DNA of 64,000 bases from Gorsachius magnificus. Taxonomy: Eukaryota; Chordata; Aves; Pelecaniformes; Ardeidae. The DNA lies in NCBI GenBank assembly GCA_034008185.1, contig CM067109.1:30350885-30414884 (forward strand), in the 5' to 3' direction. Below the pieces are notes generated by a model, which ran no database searches, was not told the DNA's origin, and saw only the letters and a list, made by a program, of their open reading frames with translations. The translations under genes were made by a program, and so were the position numbers. Positions 49,662 through 60,306 of the stretch are shown piece by piece; position 1 is the stretch's first letter; every line of letters begins with the position of its first letter.

Positions 49662-52600
49662 CAGTCAACCTGCGTCTATATACAATGTAATAATTGCTGT
49701 CCATAAAGGGAACGAAGAATCTCAGATTCAAACTCGGGGCTCCTTTTCTTTGCTGAAACAAGGTTACCAAGTATCAGACTAATTTCACTATATCTCAGTT
49801 AGCTCTTTCTTGTCATTATGCTGCTTTTAGGCTTTTACTAAGATTGATCTCTTCAATTGAAGCATGCAACTCATGAAACATTTTTAGTAAATAGAGCTCC
49901 ATTGTAAAGAAAATGTGGATGCTTTTCTCTAGCTTGATCTTTCCAAATGGGTCCCCAAATGCAGGTAACGGGCTGCTCAGAAGGAAATGATACCCAATAT
50001 CCCAGAACAGTAAAATAAACAAAACTCTTCTGTCTGACAAGTGAATCCCAAAATCTCTCCCATTCACAACTTCCTCATCATCTTTTTACAGTAGCACGGG
50101 GAGCGTTTTATCTGGAAGGAATTTTGTCTGTGACTTAGAACTGGTTCTGGATTTAAATCAATTCAGATCAATCCAACAAGCTGCTGTGCCTACAGGTATG
50201 CTGTGTTTACATGGGAAGTGCTGTTTCAGAGCCAGCTATAGGCATATGCAAAAAAAAGGAGAACATTTGCATGGGGAATCTGAATCCCCAGGACCCTGTT
50301 GTGTTATCTGTGCCAGGGCTCTGGAAGGGTTGGCTGCCCACTGCTGATGTGCAGGAGCGACGCTGCGGCCCCTGTGCTGACCACCAGCCCCACTCTGGCA
50401 AGCCAAGGCAACCGGACAGTGCTTGGCTCTTCCACTCCCAACCTGTGTCCTGGGCAGACCCCTGCTCTGCCCTACAGTCAGTTGGCAAAATTAATTTTTA
50501 CCTAAATGCTGAGAAGTCTGATGGTGGCTTTGCCTTAATTTACCCCAGAATTTGTGTACAGGAGCACAGGAGATGTAGTAGGACCTATGTGCTCTCTGTA
50601 ACTAAGCTGAGTTAGAATGAAATAGTGTGAAACTAATTAGCTGTATATAGGTGGCAACACTTTCACCTCCAGAAACTCTTGGGGTGTCTGAACTACAGAA
50701 CAAAAGCAGTAAGAAGTGGACTAGATACTAAATAATAACTCTTAAGTAACTTTGTAAGTAAAAAGGTGAGACTGAAAAAGGAAAGGAAAGAAGGTAAAAT
50801 GATTATAAAAAACAATGCTTGCAATAGTAATTTTCCAGAACGAGAGTGTTTTTTCTTGATAGCTCTCATGATTTTTAACATTAGTCTCACAATACTTCAT
50901 ATTTTCCTTATGGTTCCAGTTGCTGGGATCAATGTAACATTTTTTTCATAAAGCATCTTTTAAGGAAGTATCTATAGAAGTAGCATGAACGAAAGTGTAT
51001 ACCTGAGGTTTGGAAATTGTCTGTTAATGTATTTAGAGTCTGAAAAAGATCACTCTGTGCAATAAAATTTTGTTTTCTCAGGGACTCCAAGTCTTTAGTT
51101 GACAAGTCAAAACCGAGATAAGGAATTTCTTTTTTATTGATTCAAAAAGAAACTTTGCTATCTGTCTTTAGGGAGCCACTTAGAAAGCACCAACTAGAGA
51201 GAATAATGGAAGACTCTGAGTTTTCTTGGCCAAACTAAGCTCCAAAGACAGCTTATGTTCCTAGACCTCCTGTGCATATTTCATTCACACAGGAAGTACA
51301 ATCACACATCAAATTACTTTTGCCATTGAAAAATAGAGAGAGAGCAATTTTATTTCAGTTATATTTCCTTGTTCCTTCTATGAGACATTTAACAAGTACT
51401 TCTGGGGCACATTCATTCTGGGGGCATTCCCAGCTGAGGTCAGTGCAATGACATCCTAAGTGTTACTATTTTTCTGATTAGGGGTATTTTTCCCTTTAAC
51501 AGCAAAAATCACATAAATGTATTTGTTATGGACTGTGTAACATTAGGATTTCACCTTGTAATCAAAGCACCACAGTAACTGTGAGCTGAAGTGATGTGCC
51601 CTTTTTTATAAAAAAAGATTGTTGGCAGATTGCTGTGGACGTAAGAAGAGGCTAAAAAGGAATTCCACTATGTCTTGTCGCAATGGTATCAAAGACAAAA
51701 AAAGGTGAACAGTTCTTCTAAAGGACACTCTTCAGTGCAATCGTCCTAAAGGGGTGGTCTCTATCTTTGTGCTATCTGCTGTTCTTCAGCAAGATGTCAC
51801 TTTTTTTGCCACAGTGCCACCTGGACAACATGAGACGTGGTTTCAGAGATTAATTCAGTTACTACTTTATGCACTGCTTATCAGTGCCTTACTTTAAAAC
51901 ATTCATGCATCAGTATGGCATATGCTAGCATGATTTTCAGAAATGAACACTGCAATGCATACACTTCACATGTGATCCAGTTCAGACCCATGTTTCCTTT
52001 TCACATTAGCAGGTACCTAATAAATGAAAAGAATACTCTATTCTCTTACTAAACCAGATGTTGTTTTAACTCTCTATGGCTTCAAGAATAAGCATTCAGG
52101 ATTTCACTAAAAAGGTTCTAATTATTCCATCTGCACTTACACTTATATAACCTTCATTTGTAATTAAAATCTATTTTAGTTTTAATTGTGTACTTGATTT
52201 TCTTAACTGGTGATACCAATGCAAATGCCACTTCATGCACTCATAGCCACATGTTGTTAGAACTATACATGCATACATGACTAAGCACTCATAACCACAA
52301 ATCAGCAGAAGTTAAGCTTGGTATGGTACTTTTTATTCTTATAACTTCAAGACAACCTTATGCAAATCTCTCTGTGAATCCACGCTTTGATGTAAATTCA
52401 GCAAAAAATTGTTCATGGTGGGGAAAAAGTATACCTCATATATTGAGCTGTATTTTCTGTGTCCCTTCAAAAATGTAGAATATAATTTTGAAAACAGCTG
52501 TTCACACAGCTTAATTAACCAGTTAACCGGTCTTACCCAAAAGTTTAATCATTTAAATTCATCTGCCTCTTGACAAGATTACATTTAAGATGGCTAACAC

Positions 52601-52874
52601 CTGAATACAGGATGTGCCACTTAGCCAGTGCATTTACATTTCCTTGGTGGCAGTGTTAAATAAAAGGTGCTCAATGTCATTAAGGACCTTTATGGACTGG
52701 GTCAAGTGACTGATGAAAATGCTAGTAATTAATATGTTGTAGATCTGGGACAAAAGTTATTTTGAAAGAAGATAGACTTACCAAAACTTCCCGCTGTCAT
52801 GCACAGCTGCACAGCTATAGCTGATTCTTCAGCTTGCCCTTTGGTCCACGGCAAAGTATGACACACATTTGCTC

Positions 52875-53345
52875 TTCACCCTTTTGGTGAAGAAATTTTT
52901 TGTAATACCCAATCTAAATCTCTCCTGGCACAACTTGAGGCCATTTTTTCTCGTCCTATCACTTGCTACTTGGGAAAAGAGACCAACACCCACCTCGCTA
53001 CAACCTCCCTTCACGCAGTTGTAGAGAGTGACAAGGTCTCCCTTTAGCCTCCTTTTCTCCAGACCGAACAACCCCAGTTCCCTCAGCTGCTTCATGTAAG
53101 ATTTGTGCTCCAGACCTTCACCACCTTTTTCTCTCTTCTTTGGATGTGCTCCAGCACCTCAATGTCTTTCTTGTAGTGAGAGGCCCAAAACTGAACACAG
53201 TATTCAAGGTGCGGCCTCACCAGTGCCGAGTACAGGGGGTCAATCACTCCCCTAGTCCTGATGGCCAGACCATTTCTAATACAAGCCATGATGCTATTGG
53301 CCTTCTTGGTCACCCTGATGCAGCTGGTGGTCCACAGCAGCTGAG
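52875..53345 (-). mobile_element. CR1 LINE fragment lacking its 3' end, minus strand
   Basis: In antisense, this segment encodes the C-terminal CR1 reverse transcriptase. Complementary frame 53092-53367 contains [20 protein letters not shown] and [13 protein letters not shown]. Frame 52829-53095 continues with [19 protein letters not shown] and [12 protein letters not shown]. The two frames are out of register by one base. The break falls at GACCTTCACC near 53113-53122, where the 14.8-kb copy has one extra C. Similarity to CR1 begins abruptly near 52875, inside the coding region. The rest of the coding end, the 3' untranslated region and the tail are absent, unlike ordinary CR1 copies, which lose the 5' end. 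A later deletion or rearrangement is likely. Confidence 0.9.
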
Positions 53346-56300
53346 AAAGCCCATTCTTTTGAGCCAATTTTCATCTCAGCCATGTTACTAATGCTCACCT
53401 CTGTTGAGTAAATCTCACAACTGAATGCCTGGTAGATCTCCCCCACTGCTAGCACTAGCAGTTAATTTTCCGACTGCAAAGTGACAAGCTAGGAGCATGT
53501 ACTTATTTGGGTTGCCCAGCTTTGGAAAGCAGTAACAAGCTGCCTCTGGAGGATTGTTACTTCTCTCATTTGCTCACGTTGGCACTGAAGGACCAGGGTG
53601 AGCTTTTCATATGAAAGTTTTTCATGTATTGTTCATAGATTCAGATCTTTAGAGAGTATGATATTCTCCCCACTCTGCCTCCAAAGAACTAGTTATATTG
53701 GTTATATGAATCTATGTCATTCTGAAATGGGGCTGTGGCTGCACACCAGCCTTACAAGCCGTACCACAGCATGCGGCTGCCTTGTCATTTTGGCAGCTGC
53801 TGTGTCTGAATGGACAGTGGGTGGCCAGGTCATGTGTGGGAGTCCAGATCAGGTCCCCTCTGCACCATAGTCATACATTCAGACAAAGTTGATAGGTTGC
53901 CCTTTTAAATAAAAGGTTGACTGACGTAATCAATGACTAATGCAACTGGCTTTGGATTCCAAACTGAGATGAGTTGGGTGGCAGCTATAAGAGTAACTCA
54001 TCCATGTTTCTTGTGTCAGGGTTTAAGAGGAAAAAGACACCTTCCCACAAAGTTTCCTTGACTGAAATTGATCATTCAATGCACCTTGAGGTCATTGATG
54101 GAGAGACTAATTGTTTCCCAGTCGTTTCAAAACAATGTCCCTTTGCTCAAGCTGAAGGAAAATCCATGACTTGTTAGTGCAAAATAGCTCCAAGCTGATA
54201 AAGGTGTCAGCCTACAGATCTTGCAAGGAGTGACTGAATATGCCAGTATTATGACTGTTGTGCTGGAAGGCGCATAAAGGAATAATCCTGAAAGTTTTGC
54301 TACTCATGGAAGCTGTAGTGTGAGCATCTTTTCCAAGCTGTGTTGCTGAAACATTTTCTTTTGTTGCAATGCTCTGTGCTGGTCTGTGCTTTTTGGTCCC
54401 TGTTTATATCAGAGCATGACCTATGACTCAGCTCTGGAAGATCTATTTTTGGAGAAAAACTGACAGAGATCTAGCAGCAAACTCTTCACAAATGAAAAAG
54501 TTTTCATTTCCAGTAGCCCAGTTCTGCACAGCCAAGGAAAAAGAAAACATCTAAAAGATGTATGACATGAGCCACTGTCTGTCTTATCCATTCTTCCAAA
54601 GGCTTCCAAAGAAAACAAAAGTAAACAGTGGGCGTCTAATTCATAAATAAAGCAAAGTATGCTTGAAGATTGCCCCCCCCACCCCACCCCCAGCTACTCT
54701 AGCACATTACTACAGATGCAGACATTAAGAAACCTCTCCAAAAATACAAATGCAGTCATAGATTTGAACTGAACACCAGAAAAATGCTGCAAATGCACAA
54801 AACTTCCTTTTGTCACTTTAAAGCTCTCAGGAAGCCAGTGATTAGTTTCTAGTTTCTTTGGGTGTTTTAGAGATCTGCATGCTTTGATACTCTGATGCAC
54901 TGTGTCTTTGCTTCCTAATAGTCCTTTTTGCTTTCCAAACTGAAGACATCTGTGAAAATACTGCAATGTTGAATAAAAATACTATTGAGAGTCTACAACA
55001 TTGCCTTTGGAACAAGCACTTTTGAGAAAACAGGAAAAGAAGAAAGAAAGAAACAGGACCAAAACTAGGTATTAATTTTTGAGGGATCTTTGTCCTGAGG
55101 CTGTGCTGTTTCCGCACCCAAGATATAAAGCAGACTGCCCAGAAACCAGAAGTACAATCTGAAATTTTTGGAAACACATGGAATTTTTCAGCTTCTCCTT
55201 CAAAAGTGTGCTCTGCTTCTCAAGTAATTAAAACATTTCAGAGGGGGAAAATAAACAGAGTTAAGAATAGAGTGAAAATCTCAGTGGGAAAAAAAGGATC
55301 ATTTTATCACTCTTTCTTCAACAGTGCTCTATAGTCCCTTCATCAAGTTCCTTGTAATATCAGCCAACATTCCGATTTTATTTTTAGACTGGATTTACAA
55401 AAGCTACATGGTCTAAGGCAAAAATAAATATGTAGCAAATGAGATTCAGTCTCCCGTTCCTTCACCATTGCTGTGAGCAGTTATGTACACACTTGGGTTC
55501 ACAATTCTCCTCTTCTTTGAATGCCTCCTCGCAGCCACATCCCTGGTGGCAGCAAGAAGTGCAGTCCTAGGGGTAGGATGTGAATTAGATAATCTCTTGA
55601 TGTGCCTCCTAGTCCTATTTTTCTGGATTTGTATGACTTTTATGGGTCTGCAGCACCTTGCCGTCTAGGATGGTGGCCAGGACTAAGTAAGCTTGTTCCT
55701 TGTCCTGTTTCAAGCAGGCAGTAAGGTGATGAAGAGTCCCTCTGTCCTGGTCTACACTGCAGATGAATTAGAGCACCACCCCAGACTGCTTGTGCTAAGT
55801 CCCCTGCTACAGCTTGGATGAGTCTTGCTTCTGGCAAAATAGAAGGTTGGTTTGGCTAAACCACAGGATACAGATGATGGCTTGTGCGACAAAGTCTTCC
55901 TGGCAAATCATTCCATCCAAGTGGGTCAGGAATTCAAACTGCTGCAGTGTGTCCAGAAAAAAAGCAAGCCTCAGCTGTCTTCGGAGATAGGGCCAGGAAG
56001 CGAGTGAGTCCTTTTTCTGTCCATTAGCTCCTACCACTCTGCTTATCTCAAGGACATGCTTTAAACTTTAAACTACTACTTGTCAAACCACATTGCTTGT
56101 TTTTATTTAATTTCTTGCATTTTTTCTTTCCAGTATAAATGCTATGTGTTAAGCCTGAATTACTATGTTTTCCTGGGAGAGGTTTAGGCTACTTCTGCCA
56201 TCAGAAACACATCGGTTGACTTTCCATGGCTTCCTGTACTATGAACTTTCACAGTTGCATCTTCTTCATCCAGCCCTGCAATATCCTCTTCTCTTGAATT

Positions 56301-57103
56301 TAAGTCCTATTAGAGGGTGCTAACAACCAAATAGTACGATTAAGCTGCAGATTATTAGAGGAAGACAGAAGTCAAACACACAATTTACTTTGTGAGCCAG
56401 CAAAAACAAAGCTTGGAATAACACACCAATTGAAAGATTGTCACAAGACAGCTACTTTATCTTATTTCAAGCTTAGGTGCATTTGCTCATGTTAGACATA
56501 TCTCTGGGTGAGGCTTTTTAGTCCAAATAGCACATGAAGCCCAAGATGGTTCAATACACATAAGAGGGGAGGACCATTGCAAAGTCTCTTTGGTCCTATT
56601 GAATCTGTGGCTAACTAAGGGTTGAAGCTAGCTTCTTTTGTAAGGGGGAAATCAGCTTCACCCACACCAGTCCTGAGGGTCGGTGCTGAGGGTAAGGAGA
56701 ACATGGAACGACTGACGAGGTGATATTTCCAACCTTCTGCGTTAAAGCACAGGGTTGCTTTGTGACTGGTATTTTGACTTTTAGGAGGGATGAGAGTCTG
56801 TAGCCTCTCTGCAGGAGTTGCCCATGATATTTGGAACACTGCAATTGAATAAAGGTACTTTAGTGGCTTCTCTCTTGGCTAACTCCTGTGTTACCTGTGT
56901 GAATACTGTTGTGATGAAGTGTTCACACCAGCGTGCTGGCTGTCCAGTACAGATGACTGCTGTTTTCCTTCTCCAGGATTAAAAGAGGTGTTAGGAGGCC
57001 CAGAAGAACTTAGAAGCTCTGTTTTGACAGAGTAGAAACTTCAGCCCATCCTAAAATGCATATGTTAATCTCCCCATTGCAGCCAGCTTCTCATTTGTTA
57101 ATA
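53346..57103. other. Unique non-coding sequence
   Basis: No gene is supported between the two CR1 copies. Open frames are at most 111 codons and family-less. A C-rich tract at 54673-54691 is listed separately. I recognise no other repeat. Confidence 0.5.
54673..54691 (-). other. C-rich tract, minus-strand G-quadruplex candidate
   Basis: Tracts of C8, C4 and C5 are separated by single A bases. On the minus strand this gives G5-T-G4-T-G8. The eight-G run can supply two G3 tracts, so four tracts are possible. The C-rich strand could also form an i-motif. Confidence 0.55.
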
Positions 57104-57537
57104 TAGAATCATAGAATTGTTTAGGTTGGAAAAGACCTTTAAGATCATCAAGTCCAACCACTAACCTAACCCTGCCATCCCACCACTAAACCGTGTCCCT
57201 AGCACCTCGTCCACCCATCTTTCAAATACTTCCAGGGATGGGGACTCCACCACTTCCCTGGGAAGCCCATTCCAGCGTCTGACAACCCTTTCAGTGAAAA
57301 TATTTTTCCTATTGTCCAACCTAAATCTGCCTCGGCACAACTTGAGGCCATTTCCCCTTATCCTATCACCCATGACCAGGGAGAAGAGACTGACCCCCAC
57401 CTCACTACAGCCTCCTGTCAGGCAGTTGTAGAGGGCGATAAGGTTTCCCCTCAGCCTCCTTTTCTCCAGACCGAACAACCCCAGTTCCCTCAGCTGCTTC
57501 ATGTAAGATTTGTGCTCCAGACCTTCACCACCTTCCA
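57104..57537 (-). mobile_element. CR1 LINE fragment, minus strand, apparently mosaic
   Basis: This is a 5'-truncated CR1 in antisense. The 3' tail units (AGAATCATAGAATTG) start at 57104, followed by TTTAGGTTGGAAAAGACC and AAGATCATCAAGTCCAACC as in the 14.8-kb copy. The frame complementary to 57161-57538 is open. It carries the end of the CR1 protein: [19 protein letters not shown] at about residues 16-34, then [18 protein letters not shown], then [20 protein letters not shown] and [14 protein letters not shown]1 similarity ends near 57537. From 57453 to 57534 it is identical to 53046-53127 of the other CR1 copy, while the rest is closer to the 14.8-kb copy. Only the C-terminal part of the enzyme is present, so it is inactive. 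Confidence 0.95.
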
Positions 57538-60061
57538 TTCTACTCTTCCAGGCCTAGAGTGTACCTCTAAATACCCTGCTGAAAGTAGCAGCTAAATTCT
57601 AATCAGGCATATTTTACTGGCTAAAGGCAGACATGCGCACATCTGGTTCTGAGCCCATCACCCATCATAGGCAGTCACTGGTGAAGGTTAGGTCTTTACT
57701 GTCTCTTACCTAAATAATGCATGGCCACATTTCTTTTTTTTTTTCCAATCTATTTGCATGGCTGTAGCATGCTTTAGAATAAGACCGCGCATATGTTATT
57801 ATGGTGTGCATGTTCTTCTGTTACCTCTCTTGTATGTTTGAAACAAACAGTGTCGTGTTACTCCCATCACACCAGAGCACCTTAGGAGCTTTATGAAGCT
57901 GAGTCAAATCCCTACATGTTGCTATCCGGCAGGATCCAATTTTGCAACAAATCAGCAGAAAAACACCAACTGTGCCTGCTCAGCTGCACTGCTCAGTGTG
58001 TTGAGGAGCCAGAGCCAAGGTTTTACCCTGACCTCACACAACTGTTCTTGTAGGGAAAACGAGTGATAAGCATACAGTGTGCATTTCTTTTTGGGTCCCT
58101 TAACCTAGCCTCTAGCAATTCAGGGTTTTAAATGTGATTCTTGTTTCTGTTGGCAAATAGTCCAGTTGTATCTAGTTACTTAATTATACTTATTGGCTGG
58201 CTAGTGCTTAGGTGCGTAAGACTGGTGGGGCAATAACACTGCTAATGGCTGGGCTGCAGTAAAATATTAATTGGACTGGGAAGACCTGAAGTAAGAGGGC
58301 TGTGACATGACCTGACAGAGCCATAAAATGGCAAAATGACAGTTTTACTGATGGGAACTGAATGAGTGGTGTTACAGTAATTCTTTTTCATTATGATCCA
58401 TAAACCGGATTTTAAATTGATGGCCATACCTCAGTTCATTCAGCCTGCTCAGGCTTGAATGTCCAACATCTCCAGTGTTGCACATGGCATAACCTCAAAG
58501 TAAAGGATGTATTTCCAAGCAGCAGTAGACTTGAATTTCTTCGGTACTTTTAAGATTACTTTTTAAAGCTCAGTTTCAGTGTTTCTATTGTCGACAGTAT
58601 ATTCATCAGCTTTGCTGTGGACTAAATCAATTTGGGTCTAAAATAAATGGTGTCCCTCATATTGTTTGAGACAAGCTGACCTAGTGACTACTAACAGTGA
58701 GGAAAGAAAGTAATTTTCTTCTGTGTGATAATTCACTGACAACATGTTCCACACTGGCAGGGGAAGATCAATGCTAAGAATGGCCAGTCAAAAAATCATC
58801 ATTCTTTCTCAGAAATTGACTTCCACAAAAAGTTAAGCTGAAAGTTTTTACTGTTGGCAAGATATTTTCTGCTGAAATATTTCTGTTTTAAAACTTGAAT
58901 ACAAAAAGCCAAAAAAACAAATCCAGTTTTCAATACACAAAACCTGAGAATTTTTTTTCACTTACTATGGTTTCATTGGAATAAAAAACCTCCAAGAAAT
59001 TTTGACTAAAGGAAAGCATTTGCACAATCTATTCCCTCAATGCCTCCCCTGCTCCCATCATTTGATGGATGCTATTGACTAGCTCTGCTTTTGAGCAGCT
59101 TTTTGAGCGAAGAGAAGGGGAAAAGAAAAGAGAGGAAAGAAAAAAAAAAGTATATATATTAGTTATATACTGTAATTTGTACACTTTCTTTTATATTAAT
59201 TTTATGTAAAACTTTAGCTCCTATTTTCTCCAGCTGCAGAGAAAAAGCAAAATAAGCCTTAGGCACCAAGGACTCAAAACAAAGGTATTCCTAGGGCACA
59301 TGCTTGCTTTCAGTAGGACAGTAAAGCCTGTCTGTGGGAGATACACATCTTCTCCACAAAATGTAAAAATCTGAAAGTTCTCTAAAGGTTGGATTTTGGA
59401 ATGAGAATACTAATAAAGGTAAGGAAGCTTTAATACTTACATTTTTCAGGAACTTTGTTGTGGTACCTCCTCTTTTAGAGATCACTCTCTGGGAAAAATC
59501 TACCAAGCATACAGCTATACAATCTGCCAAGAGCCGATTACCTCTCCTTACCTATCCTAAGACTGCCTCTAAATATTAATTTTATATTTAGACTAATAGG
59601 ATTTTTTTCCACCATCAGTAATGTAAATCCCAGTTAAAGACGTGCAGAGCACGGGGGAAATTTAGACTTTGACCAGATGGTGCCTCCACCAGGCAGAAAA
59701 CACAATGCTGTGTGCCCTGTGCACCAGCTGGCTGCTGGTGAGGCAGCAGAGGATGGACGCCCTGTGTTTCAGCCATGGTGTTAATGCACCAATGAAGTCA
59801 GAGGAATGAAAAACCTTGTGTTAGATCTTGGCCCTGAGCTGCACCAGTACAGCTGAAGCTGCTTCTTCCTTAAGACTCACCAAAGGCACTTTACACCACA
59901 GATCTGCTGATATTTAGTTATCTTTCTTCATAAGTAGTAGTGAGGCAGCACTTTGGAAGATACACACTGTTTTGCTTAAAATTAGAAAGTGGTGATTAGA
60001 GGCTTGAGATTAGGTGCTTGATCTTTTTGTAAATTTATCTGAAGGTATTTACCCTGGGACT

Positions 60062-60090
60062 GGGGGGGGGTGGGGTGGTGGTGGAGTGGG
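60062..60090 (+). other. G-rich tract with quadruplex potential
   Basis: Nine G are followed by T, GGGG, then GGTGGTGGTGGAGTGGG. At least three strong G tracts and several GG pairs are present. The nine-G run can supply two tracts, giving a plausible plus-strand quadruplex. It is probably length-variable. Confidence 0.55.
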
Positions 60091-60292
60091 AAGGAAAGTA
60101 CATAAAAATTAGGTGTTAGACAATCAGTGCAGTGAGCTGGGAGCCCACATTCCATTTTTTTTAAATGTCTAGACATTTGGGAACCTACATGTAGACTCAA
60201 CACTTCTGAAGATCTTAATCTAGGTCTGTCAGTAGTACAAATTGTTGATGTGAACCTACTTAGTTAGATTAAATACAGATTCCTTGACTGGC

Positions 60293-60306
60293 TTTTTTTT
60301 TTTTTT
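60293..60306 (+). repeat. Poly-T run
   Basis: Fourteen consecutive T. No retroposon body is visible on either side, so it may be a simple homopolymer or an antisense poly-A relic. Confidence 0.8.

Larger units (their letters stand above)
41156..52874. other. Unique AT-rich non-coding sequence
   Basis: I recognise no gene or interspersed repeat over nearly 12 kb. The longest open frame is 45924-46361 (plus, 145 codons), discussed under findings and not accepted as a gene. Low-complexity tracts are (GAAAA)n at 42301-42320, an A run at 48541-48550, a T run at 49621-49632 and a short (GT)n at 49647-49661. A GC-richer patch spans 50280-50470. The segment 42150-43060 is very AT-rich. Two nearly identical 15-base words (GCACTCATAGCCACA and GCACTCATAACCACA) lie near 52238 and 52285. 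Confidence 0.5.
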
